Shown: positions 11,066 to 22,068 of the stretch, one piece after another
Position numbering within the stretch: position 1 is the stretch's first letter
Layout: each line of letters begins with the position of its first letter
Assembly (NCBI GenBank): GCA_017163975.1
Contig: JAFFSR010000344.1
Location: 1,364,001 to 1,428,000, forward strand
Source: Anastatus disparis
Lineage: Eukaryota > Arthropoda > Insecta > Hymenoptera > Eupelmidae
Reading direction: 5' to 3'
DNA: 64,000 nt
Notes under the pieces: model-generated
Seen by the model: only the letters and a program-made list of their open reading frames with translations
Databases searched by the model: none
What the model was told of the DNA's origin: nothing
Made by a program: the position numbers and the translations under genes

Positions 11066-11698
11066 AGAGGACAATATCCTTTATATATTAATCTTTTTTT
11101 TTTAAATAAATTATATGCAACTATTATTCGAAGCGATTCAATTGTAATTTATGAATTTGTAAATTTGAGTGATCCATTCCGTTTCTTTCCGTAATATTAA
11201 AAACAAAAGTAATGTAATTTTATTTTTTTTAAATATTTATCTGAATAATATACCTTCATTAGAAAAGTAATTATAATTTATATTTTTCTGGACCATTCCG
11301 ATTCCATGTGTACCAGATCATATCAATAAATATGAACACGACTCCTTCAAATCCTTTATGAATCCCTAGTTTTTTATAGAGTCATTTTTTAAACAGTTTG
11401 ATAAGTAGGATTTATAAAATATGGAACATAATTGAGAATATAATTGATTAATTAATATTTCGTACCATGTAAATTGTTGTGCTTTCTTTTGAACTTTTAT
11501 GAACCATCATTAATATTCTGAAATAGTTGGGAAATGCATATGCTATCTCTAGTTTAAATATTTGGAGATATCCAGATGAAACTCGGAATAATGGTAATTC
11601 TAATAATATACATTAGTATTTTGCAAAAGCGCAAATTATTATTTCTACTTACTAAAAATGTTAGTTTTTATTAAGAATTCGATGAAAGAAAATTAATG
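11066..11698. other. No gene seen
   Basis: AT-rich unique-looking sequence without supported frames or clear repeats. Confidence 0.5.
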
Positions 11699-12571
11699 CA
11701 CTTGGCAAAAAAAAAACGCACTACTTTTTTTGGTCTGAAAAATGACGATTTTTAAATGGTCGTATTTCCACCAAAAATAGGTTAATCAAAGTGTTTTAAA
11801 ATAAAAAATAAAGGGTTTTGCTTCTTTTTTTCAAATCCTGTTGAAAATTTTTAATTATGTCTATTTGTGCATGCGCTAAGACGAGATAAGTAGGAAGTTA
11901 TTTTTCAATCTAAAAAGCGTCATCTTTGAGCGATGCTACCAACTTTGAATGGATCAAACAAATGATTCTGATTACAGAATCTTAAAATTTAGGTTTTTTT
12001 AATCAATTTCTTTTCCCCCCAAAAACTACAAGGAAATGAAAATGGCGCGTTTTTTTGGTTTTTTGGCGAGATTCCTAGGCTTACGATATAAAAAAAACCA
12101 ATAAAAGGTCAAATAAAAATTAACTTTTAGGAAATTAAAATGGATCCCTCCTTACCTTTTTAGAATAGCTTAATCTGAATCCAGAATCCATTTGACCTCA
12201 TCACGTCTGACTCTTCGACTTTGAAGGTCAGCTATGTTCACATAGTTTCGATTTCGCTTACTGCAATCGGTTATAGAGTTTGCCGTCGACATTGACGTCA
12301 CCTGATGTGCACCAAGGGAAGGTTGTTCGATCGGACTTTGCACATCGTGTTGGCCCTGAAAAGGACCAACGAGCAACTTCCCCTTGGTGCACATCAGGTG
12401 ACGTCAATGTGGACGGCGAACTCTATAACCGATTGCAGGAAGCGAAATCAAAGCAATGTGAACATAGCTGACCTTCAAAGTCGAAGAGTCAGACGTGATG
12501 AGGTCAAATGGATTCTGGATTTAGATTAAGCTATTCTAAAAAGGTAAGCAGGGATCCATTTTAATTTCTTA

Positions 12572-14278
12572 CACGGAGAAAGGAAAGTACTGTTAAAATA
12601 GAAACTAAATGTAATATACCTAATTTATATACTAAAGTATTTAAAAAATAAGTGACGGTATAGTTTTAGTAAGTACCATCACTTGAATTTCAGCGACTAG
12701 TGCTGGTACTATTATATTGTGAACTAAGAGCTTAAATTTTCGATGTATAGTACCGTTTTTTTCGGTACTACGACTGAAATATTAACTACTACATTTATGC
12801 CCGATATTTCCATAACCAAGTATCTTTATTTTAAAACTTTAGTATTTTTTTTCTGTACTTGGACGATAATATTAAATAATTAATATGTAATTCATATTTT
12901 GAAATACCATAGCCTATTTTAATGTAAATTTATATGAATTCCTCTCAGATTATAATAAGCTATAATATTTAAAGAACAACACTTACCACAATAAATGAAA
13001 ATATTTCAATTATTACTGATTACAAACTTGATTTAAGCTTTTGTGGTAATATTATACCATTCTAACCTCAAAGTCGTAACTTCAATATGATTTTTTACTT
13101 TCGTGGTATAAAATATAGATAGACAGAGAAAAATTGTATCTTAAAAATTACAAATTTTTTAAAATTACTATCTTAGATAGTAAATGTGGGACATACTTTA
13201 TTTGTATGAAAATTAGTATTTTGAATATCAAAAATTAATATTTTAAATAGTAAACATTTTTAATTTATACGATTTTGACTATTTAAATTAGCAATTTTAA
13301 TTAAAAATAGTAATTTCAAATTTTAACGATTTTTACTATTTGAAATAGCAATTTTCACCATTGCAAATAGTAATTTTTATACAAACAAAGTATGTTCCAC
13401 GCTTACTATGTAAAATAGTAATTTTTACTATAGAATTTTTCTCTGTATAGCAAGTACTACGTAAAGAACTTTTTTATTTTGATTTTCTCTATTTTCACTA
13501 AAATACATTTATGAATGTACAAAAATGTATTTTTCATTAATTATGAAAAAAATATCTATTTACCTTCCTATGCCTGCAATATTAACAATGTATTTTTCAC
13601 ACAAACACAGGCAGAGGAGATTCCTTTTTTCACTTTCTAAGAGTTTCTACCTGAGCAATATATATAGAAATAAATAGCTTATCAAAAGTCAAAATGAAAA
13701 CCAAAAACTTGAGTCATTTTTTTCCTAAGATATTAAATGTTGCCATTAGTAATATGGTAAAAAAATTAATTATATAAGTCAGATAACTGAAATAACATAA
13801 TTAAATGAAATCAAAGTTGTAATAGTAAAATTTGAAAAGTACAAAGAAAATAAAGTGGAATCATTAAATGTATAACATATTTAAACTATTATTAATTTGA
13901 GCATATATAATTAAATATTTATAATTAAATAATGAATTATTTCATAATTAAAAATTGTCGATTCACAGAATTAAAAATATGTCAAAGCATGAAAAGACAT
14001 GACCATAGAGTAGCAAAAAATAAAGGAGTTGGTACCTTATCGACAGTGTCTTAGTCTAGAATATATAAGTACTAAAGTAGAATTTTAAAAATCAGTACCC
14101 CCGTACAGAAAAAATCGGTACTATCCCAAAAAATTATTGGAAAGGGTCGCGTTAAAAACTATACTGATAAAGGTTCTCTTAAAATTATATTAAATATATA
14201 TAAAAAAATAACTGGTAATTTTATTGTCGGTACCGACTTCATCAAGTACATTTTTTTAAGTGCTTTCCTCTCTCCGTG
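12572..14278. mobile_element. Second-level TIR element inserted at TA (CACGGAGA termini)
   Basis: It begins CACGGAGAAAGGAAAG and ends CTTTCCTCTCTCCGTG, an imperfect terminal inverted repeat, flanked by TA on both sides (12570-12571 and 14279-14280). It interrupts the right arm of the outer palindrome: the outer arm's ATTTCT and AAAGTTG are contiguous in the left arm but separated here by 1.7 kb. The TA target fits a Tc1/mariner-type MITE. The interior is AT-rich with repeated GGTACT motifs near both ends and holds a third nested element. Confidence 0.8.
13123..13446. mobile_element. Third-level palindromic MITE (ACAGAGAAAAATT termini)
   Basis: Left end ACAGAGAAAAATT, right end AATTTTTCTCTGT, flanked by ATAG on both sides (13119-13122 and 13447-13450). 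The interior is built of inverted units around AAATTACTATTT and ATACAAACAAAGTATGTTCC. About 324 bp, noncoding. Confidence 0.7.
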
Positions 14279-14732
14279 TAAAAGTTGATTTTTATTTGAC
14301 CTTTTATTGTTTTTTTTTTTATATCATAAGCCTAGAAATCTCGCCTAAAAACCAAAAAAACGCGCCATTTTCATTTGCTCGTAGTTCTGCACCTGATGCT
14401 CGAAACGATATGCTCTGGAAAAAAAAATTAATTAAAAAAACCAAAATTTCAAGATTCTGTTATCAGAATTATTCGTTTGATCCATTCAAAGCTGGTAGCA
14501 TCGCTCAAAAATGACGCTTTTTAGATTGAAAAATAACTTTCTACTTATCTCGTCCTAGCGCATGCACAATTAGACATAACTAAATATTTCCAACGGGACT
14601 TGAAAGAAGAAGCTCAACCCTTCATTTTTCATTTTAGAATACTTTGATTAGCCTATTTTGGCGGAGATGTAACCATTTGAAAATCGTCATTTTTAGACCA
14701 AAAAAAGTGGCACGTTTTTTTTTTGCCAAGTG

Positions 14733-15831
14733 GATATTATGAAATTGTATTTGTTGTTTTTTTAACTTTTTTTTAACTTTTATGAACCATTACTATAGAG
14801 TTTATTCTGTTATAAACTGATAATAGTAATACAATCTAGTGAAATCATTTAAGTTCTTTATAAATACATGGAGAACTTGAAAATGAATCCACCCCATAAA
14901 AAAGGTAGCAACAAAAACTGCTGTAAAAATAGATAAAAACCGTTTTTTGGGGATGAGACTACATTAAATTCCATTGAAATCAATGATGAATTATTGCAAT
15001 ATTGTAGATAGTTTGCTAAGATATTTTTTGACATTAGGAAATTTTTTAATTTGAAAATGATTAAATAAAGTAGGTTATATCACAGTATTAATTAAATTAA
15101 TTTACGCTGTAAAAAAAACATGAAATTTAATGTAAAACTGGAAGCTCGCTTCAAGCGTGTGCATAAAAATTAATAATTTTACCGAAATCTTAATGCAAAA
15201 TTGCATGAAAATTAATAATTTTACCGTATTTTTAATGTAAATTTGCATGAAATTTAAAGTAAAAATATAAATTTCATAAATGTACTAGAAGCAAAATTCG
15301 ATTTTTTTTTAACAGTGTAGATGAACTAAAAAATTTTCTAATTTTATAAAATCACTGTGATTTATTATACTTAATTTCAAAATCAATTTATAGCTTTATC
15401 ATATTAATTGTTGGTGCTATTTCCATTATCAAAAAATCCAATGGTACGCTAAATATTTCAAGAGTTTAAATAATTTAATAATATTTATATTTTTTATAAG
15501 TTCAAAATTGTTACTGAAAATGCTTAATAATTTTCCCGATATTTCATCAAGGATTTTCATAAGTCATTAAACTTCTAACAAGATCGTAATAATTCAACTC
15601 GATTTACTTTAGTTCGTAAAGTTTTATAAATCTTTCAATCAATGTACCAAGTGGTCTTACCCGGGAACCATGAAAAATTTTATTGATTCATAAGCATTTA
15701 TTTACTTCTAATTCATAAAATATTTGTAAACTGGTGAAAGATTCACAATATTTTCTTTAAGTTCTTTACAATACAATCCGGAAAGTTTCTCCTGAAATCT
15801 TGATAGCTCAGTTGAAATATGAAGCGATCTT
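14733..15831. other. No gene; short AATTAATAATTTTACCG repeats
   Basis: AT-rich. Around 15120-15260 a unit containing GCATGAAAATTAATAATTT with TTTACCG is repeated two to three times. Otherwise no supported feature. Confidence 0.5.
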
Positions 15832-15916
15832 AATTGAAGGCCCGGGTCGAATAATGTCCTTAGTACCGGCTAAGTAAACCGGTGCTAAGGATGTTATTCG
15901 ATCCAGGCCTTCAGTT
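15832..15916. repeat. Long perfect-loop hairpin (38-bp arms, 9-nt loop)
   Basis: Left arm AATTGAAGGCCCGGGTCGAA through TAGTACCGG and right arm CCGGTGCTAAGG through GGCCTTCAGTT pair across a short loop at 15870-15878. About six positions differ, nearly all of them transitions that leave G-U wobble pairs. The stem is GC-richer than its surroundings. It could be a compact foldback element, a Helitron-type hairpin or a microRNA-like precursor; nothing flanking it decides between these. Confidence 0.7.
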
Positions 15917-16099
15917 GTTCATTAATGATTAATACAATAAAATCCTGGATTTCATTCCCCAATAGAACTTGATGGATCGGAAAAGTTCTGAAGGTATCAA
16001 CAACAATCATAACAATTTTCTTCATAAGGGTTAAAAAAGGTTCACAGGACTGGTATCAAAAACCGGAAAGAATCAGAAAATTTTTTTTACATCTGAATT

Positions 16100-16428
16100 T
16101 TTCCGAACTTTAATGAACATTTTAACCAGAAAGGTTAATCACATTGTCCAGGCATGATCTACCTTTTCGAAAGCCTGATTGGCAGAGCGGGAACAGGTTT
16201 TCGCTTTTTACCCAATATTGTAGACGATTTTTTATTAAAGTTTCGTAGATTTTATACAGACATGAAGTCAATGAGATTGGTCGAACTTTTGTCCCATTTA
16301 AAGTAAATATCAAATGAATGAAGGATTCTTTCTAATTGGATGGAAAGTCACTTTTAGAATGCGTCTTTTCAAAAATTTCCAGTAGAATAAGTCTTACAAG
16401 GAGAGTACCCAACCTTCGGGAAATGAAT
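16100..16428 (-). pseudogene. RT N-terminal motifs of the split non-LTR element
   Basis: The minus-strand frame 16313-16122 reads VRPISLTSCLYKIYETLIKN and then FPLCQSGFRKGRSCLDNVIN. These are the conserved RPISL...E and GFRKGRS...L segments that precede the first catalytic aspartate in non-LTR reverse transcriptases. Upstream (higher coordinates) the element is cut by the LTR retroelement at 16433; downstream the RT core resumes at 10.6 kb. The family is Jockey/I-superfamily-like. Frames upstream of the RPISL motif are disrupted, so it is dead. Confidence 0.75.
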
Positions 16429-18326
16429 TTGGTGTGATGTCAAGTACATCCAATGAGTTCTTTTTTTGAAAATTATTTTATAAATTATTTTTTAAGTCAC
16501 GTTTTTGTACTCTTATACAGAATAAAATAATATCTATCTATCTAATTAGAAATAATACTAGTACAAGGGAAAACCCAAAAAGAAAACAACGGCAATAAAA
16601 GACTAAGGAGCCGAAGCTCTTGAGCGTGTATGCACCGTAGGCGGGCCAGCTCGGCAAGTGTATATGCACTTATATACACCCATATATATGTGTATATACG
16701 CACGGTCATAACTATATATGAATGGATATACCCAATTATGTAAACAAGGTATACATCCATTTATATATAGTAATCGGATTAAACAATTAAAATTTTTATA
16801 TTTTACATTCACGCAAAATTTAATTTTTATTACTCATGTTCAATAATAATAGGAAATCACTCGGGCCGTCTACGGTAAAAACCGAACAATCACCGTATCT
16901 GTTTATGCGTAAAAGGAATAATAAAAATCTCTATTAAATAAAACATTTCTGAATTTTATCAAAATACAAAATATTTAAAAATTATTTTCTCATAGTTCTC
17001 ATCTTATTTTTCCAAAGATGAAGAAAAAAACGAACATGCGCTTAGTTATCGGTACAGCTGAAAACTATAAAAATTCCTAAACCGAACAGATACGAAGACC
17101 GTTCAATATATATATATATATGTATGTATGTATACACATGTCACATAGAAACGAAAACCAAACTTTTCTCTTCTATGCGACGAAAATTTTATAATTTTTA
17201 TTTCCAAATATTTACAAAATAATTTACTTTTAATCATAATCATAAGGAAATAGATTTAATAATAATTAAGATTAATTAATTAATATACGCGCATTATAGC
17301 GAATTTCAATATTAAAAAAAATTAGATGCATAAAAGGTTTTTAACAAATAATGTTTATTTGTTTTTAATCATTATTTTTATATAAAGATAAAGAAAAAAT
17401 ATACAATATTAAGTAAATAAAGGGAAACAATTCTAGCCTAAAATATTTCTGTTTTAACTTCTTTCCTTGATTTCTTAAAGGATGCATGCACTTATAACAA
17501 CGCACATCTGTAAGCTATAAAACCTCGCTTCTTTAGATGTACGGTCCTGCAAGCATTCTTTTATTTTCAAATTTTATTTTAACTTTTTAAACAAAACGAT
17601 TTTCCTTTTTAATCTTATTATTATTCGGTCATAATTGTCCCCCTTTTTTTTTTAAAATAAGCAATAGAAATAATTACAATTAAGCTAAGAGAAAATGTCA
17701 AGAAAAACAAAAAGCACAAGAAGAAAAATTTAAAAAAAAAAAAAATATATTTAAAATAAATAAAAATAAAAACTATTAGCAAAGGGCGATTCATAAGAAA
17801 CTGCAATTTTACTTATATGTCAAATAATATTGCAAGTAAAATTAAATAACAAAGAAATATTACATCAACTTCTCTTTTATTTTACGTTAAATTCTAGCAA
17901 AAATAGGCATATTTTATATCGTTCTAAAGAGAATTTTAATTGCAATATTATAGAGACATTTTATTTAGACCGTAGTTAGTTAATAACAAATTATAATGAT
18001 TTTTAATAATTTAAGAAAAATTGTAAAAGATCAAGAGACAAAATAGGGCTTCTCTAAGGGAGAGGGCATATCTTTCCAGATATACCCCCTCTGTTGCAAG
18101 AAAAACTTCTATACCCTAGTTTCTCTCTTCGTCTTACACGTTACTTAAGGCCAAAGTTCAAATTTTGGGAGGGCTTAAGGTCCCTCTCTGACCTCTTAAG
18201 AAAAGCAAAGGCCAATAGAAATTATGTAAAAAAGCGTTAGAGAAAAACAATTTTCTCTAATTGGAGAAAATTACTAGATAGTTTCGAAGATTATCTTATA
18301 GTATGCTACAACGTTAGTTGTTTAGG

Positions 18327-18362
18327 TATATAAGGGGCCTGACAGATCGATGCACACTCACT
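18327..18362 (+). promoter_or_regulatory. LTR promoter: TATA box and initiator
   Basis: TATATAA at 18327-18333 is followed by a GC-richer stretch and CACTCACTCC at 18354-18363, an initiator-like context 25 to 30 bases downstream. Transcription of the genomic RNA probably starts near 18356, defining the U3/R border. The same arrangement is at 32706 in the 3' LTR. Just downstream, TCGAGATCACTTCTCGA (18380-18396) forms a small hairpin. Confidence 0.7.
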
Positions 18363-18840
18363 CCTTAATTTTTTCTTGCTCGAGATCACTTCTCGAGATC
18401 AAACTCAGATTTTTCTATTTTTTTCAAACTTAGAATTTTCTTGTCTCTTTTTTACAAATCAACTTAGAATTTTTACTTAAACAACTTAGAAAATTTTTCT
18501 CATTTTTATTGTCAACTTAGAATTTCTTACTCATTATATTTTTTCCTCAAAATAACTTAGAGATTTTTCTCATTTTTATCGTGACTTATTATTTGAATTG
18601 TTCTTTAAAAATAGATTTTACTCGTTATAATTCGAAGGATTTCTTTTAAAATTTTTACTTATTTTTCTGTTACTTGAATCGACTTATAGTTATAATTTTA
18701 TTAGTAAATAAAATTCGAAAATAGTTGTTTAATTTTGTAAAACAATTTCTTTTATTTGAATAAAAAAAATCAAAATTTAAATAACATCTTTATATTTTTT
18801 AAAAAAAGGAGTTCCCTTCATTTCCCTTAAGAGTAAGTAA
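18353..18840 (+). promoter_or_regulatory. ATG-free leader exon with strong splice donor at 18833
   Basis: No ATG occurs on the plus strand from 18353 to 18910, although the sequence is very AT-rich; ATGs are common before and after. At 18831 the sequence GAGTAAGTAA fits the splice donor consensus, with the GT at 18833-18834. The simplest reading is a noncoding leader exon of about 475 bases kept free of upstream start codons, spliced to downstream exons such as env, whose ATG follows an acceptor at 28737. This is inference; no transcript data are available. Confidence 0.55.
18385..18590 (+). repeat. AACTTAGA direct repeats in the leader
   Basis: AACTTAGA(A/G)ATTTT-type motifs occur about six times, at irregular spacing of 25 to 45 bases, with TTTTTCTCATTTTTAT between several of them. 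They are inside the predicted leader exon and conserved in the 3' LTR copy. Possible roles include protein binding to the genomic RNA leader or downstream promoter elements; neither is shown. Confidence 0.6.
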
Positions 18841-18917
18841 ATTTTATAACTTAAATAATTGTACAATCAAAAAAAAAAAAAATCTAAGGAAAGAAAACAT
18901 AAACTAACCAATGAGTC

Positions 18918-19916
18918 AATATTACGGTCACTTCACGAGAGACCATAATATTCCTTGTTGGCTAGTAGTAAATTTTATTGCCAAAAGCGCAACTAATTTT
19001 TGAGTTTTATATTATAAAATAAAATTTTATTTTCAATTATTTTCTGCATTTCTGTAACTTTTGGATTTCTTGAAAAATTACAAGGTTTAAAAATATCTTT
19101 GGTCACTTCACGAGAGACCGAGTATTTTTAAACTTTACAAGAAATTTATATCAGCCGAACATTGGTCACTTCGGGAGAGACTTTTGTTTGGTTGATAAAA
19201 ATCTTTCTTTTATTTAAAAATAGAAACCAAAAGGAGACGCAGATCTTTTGCTTTTCTTTTATTTATTTAAAATAAAATCTAAGAACCTTAATTGATAAAA
19301 AGAAAATTTTCCTTTTAAAGAATATTTGTATTGATTGATAAAAAAAATAAATTTTCCTCTTAAAGGATATCTGTATAAATTATTTTTTTGATAAGAAATA
19401 ATTTCACACAAATTAAAAATATATGAATAGAATAAGAAAAAAATAAGCAACGACTAACTAGCACAACGGACATCTCAACAATATTTCTAATACATTTGGG
19501 ACGGGCGTACCCAAGAAAAGTAATAATAAAATTAAAGGTAGTTTTATAATTTCGATTTATTCTGGTCACTTAAGGAGAGACCTTTATGAATTCAAATTAT
19601 AACGCGTAGGGTAGTTACAAAATAAAAACAAGTAGGTGAGTCATTCAAAAATAACTCGGTCACTTCACGAGAGACTAAGTTATTATTGACTCAATAGTGT
19701 CGAAAAGAGTTACTTTTATTTAATTCTATCTATTAAAATTTTCATATCACATTTTCATAAATCTTGTTACACTTTTGTTTGCTCTGGTCACTTAAGGAGA
19801 GACCTTTGCGAATAAAATTAGTAACGCGCGATAGGTAGCACACAAAAATCTAATTAGGAAAGCCATTCTAAAATAGCCCGGTCACTTCACGAGAGACTCG
19901 GTTATTAATGACTTTT
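18918..19916 (+). promoter_or_regulatory. Array of seven hairpins with a conserved GGTCACTT..GAGAGAC loop
   Basis: The 19-nt motif GGTCACTTCACGAGAGACC and close variants (central CACG, AAGG or CGGG) occurs at 18926, 19101, 19164, 19564, 19658, 19786 and 19880. The bases on either side of each copy form an inverted repeat that differs in sequence from copy to copy: AATATTA/TAATATT around the first, TTTAAAAATA/TATTTTTAAA around the second, TATCAGCCGAAC/GTTTGGTTGATA with two G-U pairs around the third. Pairing is kept while sequence changes, which points to RNA structure. The array lies downstream of the predicted donor, hence in unspliced genomic RNA or intron. Function is unknown. Confidence 0.8.
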
Positions 19917-20358
19917 TAGAACGAAATCAATTTTATCGATTAAATATGAAAGCTAAAGAATTAACACATTTATTCATAAAATAAATTCGCATAATTTCAA
20001 ATCTACAAAATATTAGAAATATCTTTCTTTTGCGTTTTTTATAAATTAATTATTAATAACTGAATAAATAAATAAAAGTAACTGCAACAAGAAATATCAT
20101 AATAAAATTTGATTAGTTTTCCTAAAATAAAAAAAAACGGAATTAATATATGCGTCCTAAATAATCAAAATACAGAATACGTTGACTGACGGGAACTTGA
20201 TACCCGAGTTTTACTGCTAGGCAGTGACTCAAAAACTAGGATAACATTGCGCCAGTTATCCACCCAAAAAAATAACATCATTTTGTAGTTACGAAAGTTA
20301 CTATAAAATTAGATGTTCCAATATCGAAATTAAAACCTTCGATTGCGGTTATCACATT

Positions 20359-20376
20359 TGGAGGCCAAACCGGAGA
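20359..20376 (+). promoter_or_regulatory. Candidate primer-binding site
   Basis: TGGAGGCCAAACCGGAGA starts two bases after the 5' LTR end and begins with the TGG expected for pairing to a tRNA CCA tail. I do not recognise which tRNA it would match. Confidence 0.5.
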
Positions 20377-20530
20377 GATGGTTAAGGGCCCGAAAAAGTC
20401 AATGTAGAAATTTAAAATTATTATAATATAAAAAAATATATATACTATTTAATTACACATATAGAAAAAATAATATTAATAAAGCGACCGCTAAAATATT
20501 TAACTTTTCTTTTCTTTTTTTTGTTTTTAG

Positions 20531-21276
20531 TGGAATACCGTGCGCGTAATAATCAAGGTAATAGGAAGAGTAGCGCGAAGAGAAAGCGACAATTCAATCG
20601 CGACGCGTTTTACATCCAGCAGGAGCTGGCAAAAAGAGGAATCTTTCTAGAGTTATCTGATATAACGCCTCAAAATATTGAGTATTGGCGTTGTAACGTT
20701 CAGCGCGGGTTAGAAAAGGGCGAACAGAGCCCTGAAGCCGATACATCTGATCGCGTCGATAATGCATTAAAAGACACGGCAAATATACAGGTCAATCAAC
20801 CAGGAAAATCATTGAAAATAAAAAATATCGAAAAAATAAATAAAAACATAGCCGTGATTAAAAACGGCGAAATTATAAGGAAATTCAATAAATTAAAAAC
20901 GCGTGAGAACCTAAGATGCTCAAAGTGCAAAATTAGAACAAAGAAAGGTTGTTTTAATTGCTTTGAGAAGAGGTTTTATCACACCGAAAAATCAGTTGAT
21001 AACAAATATGATTTCCAAGTGAGAAACAAACCATCCAAAAGTGACGAGTTCTACGCCTTACACTGTAAAGAGATCCAGCGGTTTAGTCTTAGACAATACG
21101 ATTATCGCTATTTAATTGACGGGAAAGCGTTAGAAGGAATTTATTTCTTCAATAATAAGGAAAAACGTGAGCCCCGAGAATGCGTAAAAAAAGAGCATAA
21201 TCTAAGGTTAATCGAATTACGCGAAAAATTCAACATCAAAAACTTTATTAAAAGAAATAACAAACAAAAGGAATAA
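20531..21276 (+). CDS. Accessory ORF A: Met-less exon-like frame with Cys cluster
   Basis: The frame is open from 20416 to 21276 but contains no ATG. A long pyrimidine tract ending TTTTTAG at 20530 makes a strong splice acceptor, so the likely coding part starts at 20531 (VEYRARNNQG after joining to an upstream exon). The protein of about 248 residues is basic, with a Lys/Arg-rich start and end. At about residues 135-160 it has CSKCKIRTKKGCFNCFEKRF followed by YH, a possible zinc-binding CxxC...CxxC cluster, faintly like the C-terminal zinc modules of some transposases. I do not recognise the family. It might start at a non-AUG codon or be spliced from a leader carrying an ATG. It precedes ORF B and gag on the same strand. 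Confidence 0.5.
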
Positions 21277-22068
21277 AAAAATCGCACTTATATTGTATGA
21301 TTAAATAATGCTTTTGTAATTTTTTTTTTAAATTTTAATAAAGCATCTTCTGCATTATAAAAATAAAATTTCATATAGTTTTGTTAATTAAAAAACCTAA
21401 TACCATTAACCCTATTCCCAAAATTTTCTATTATAAAAAGAGTGGAAATACGCTCTGTCTCTTTTTTTTAATTTTTATTTAGTATTAAATTCACTTTTTA
21501 TAGATATACATAATCATTTTAATTAATATCTTTCTTATAATTTCAAAGTTATTGATCTTTTCAAGTTTCTATTTTACAGACGTAGTATGTCAGTTGTTTT
21601 TTTTTTACCTATCATTAATTCTTTGAATTACTATAATCACTAACGTAAATATTTATATTTTTATTATTAATTTTTTTTTTATTTATTTTAAAAATACACT
21701 TTCCTACTTTAATCTTTAATAATAAACAAATAACAGGATTAAAATATAATTCTTTTCACTTTTATATTTTTGTTTAATTTACTAATTTACTATATTTTAA
21801 CTTACAGGTATCTAACTCTTACCTACACGTTTTTGCGCCAAGGTATCTAAAAGCTTTAGCAAAAACAAGGTATTAGTTATTATTAATTAAAATTAATTTA
21901 AAACATAAATTAATGATGAAAAGATAATAGATTATGTAAAAACGAAATAAAATAATGATTTTACATTGATTTAAACCTTACTCATATAATGAATTGAGCG
22001 GTTAACAAAGCAAGTCATTAACCTGTCATTAAGAAAACAGTAAATTGATTACTGTAGTGTTTAGCTCA
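21277..22068 (+). other. Noncoding spacer with candidate splice acceptors
   Basis: AT-rich. TTTCTATTTTACAG ends at 21579 and TATATTTTAACTTACAG ends at 21807, both good 3' splice-site candidates upstream of ORF B and gag. No supported reading frame. Confidence 0.5.

Larger units (their letters stand above)
11699..14732. mobile_element. Outer palindromic element (CACTTGGC termini) with nested insertions
   Basis: The left terminus CACTTGGCAAAAAAAAAACG is matched inverted by the right terminus ending TTTTTGCCAAGTG at 14732. The arms pair throughout: the GTCATTTTTAGACC region, the AACTTCCTACTTATCTCG region and the GATCCATTTTAATTTC region each occur once per arm. The centre is a tight palindrome at about 12305-12395. 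Removing the element at 12572-14278 restores a roughly 1.3-kb foldback element. The mirror-image frames at 12170-12394 and 12305-12529 are not genes. No transposase. Confidence 0.8.
16433..20356 (+). repeat. 5' LTR (3924 bp)
   Basis: It matches 30811-34738 nearly base for base. U3 runs from 16433 to about 18355, ending in a TATA promoter. R-U5 is about 2 kb and contains the ATG-free leader, a splice donor and the seven-hairpin array. LTRs of a few hundred bases are usual for insect gypsy elements, so 3.9 kb is extreme. Frames within it (16542-16812, 17621-17806, 19259-19569, minus strand) lack support. Confidence 0.95.

Noticed and set aside
18918..19916. CRISPR-like reading of the seven GGTCACTT repeats
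   Set aside because: Spacing is irregular (63 to 400 bases), flanks pair with each other, and the setting is a retroelement LTR.
20521..20530. Start of ORF A or ORF B at a TTG codon
   Set aside because: TTG starts are not expected in an insect element. For ORF A a splice acceptor overlaps the site, and for ORF B an ATG lies 24 bases downstream.
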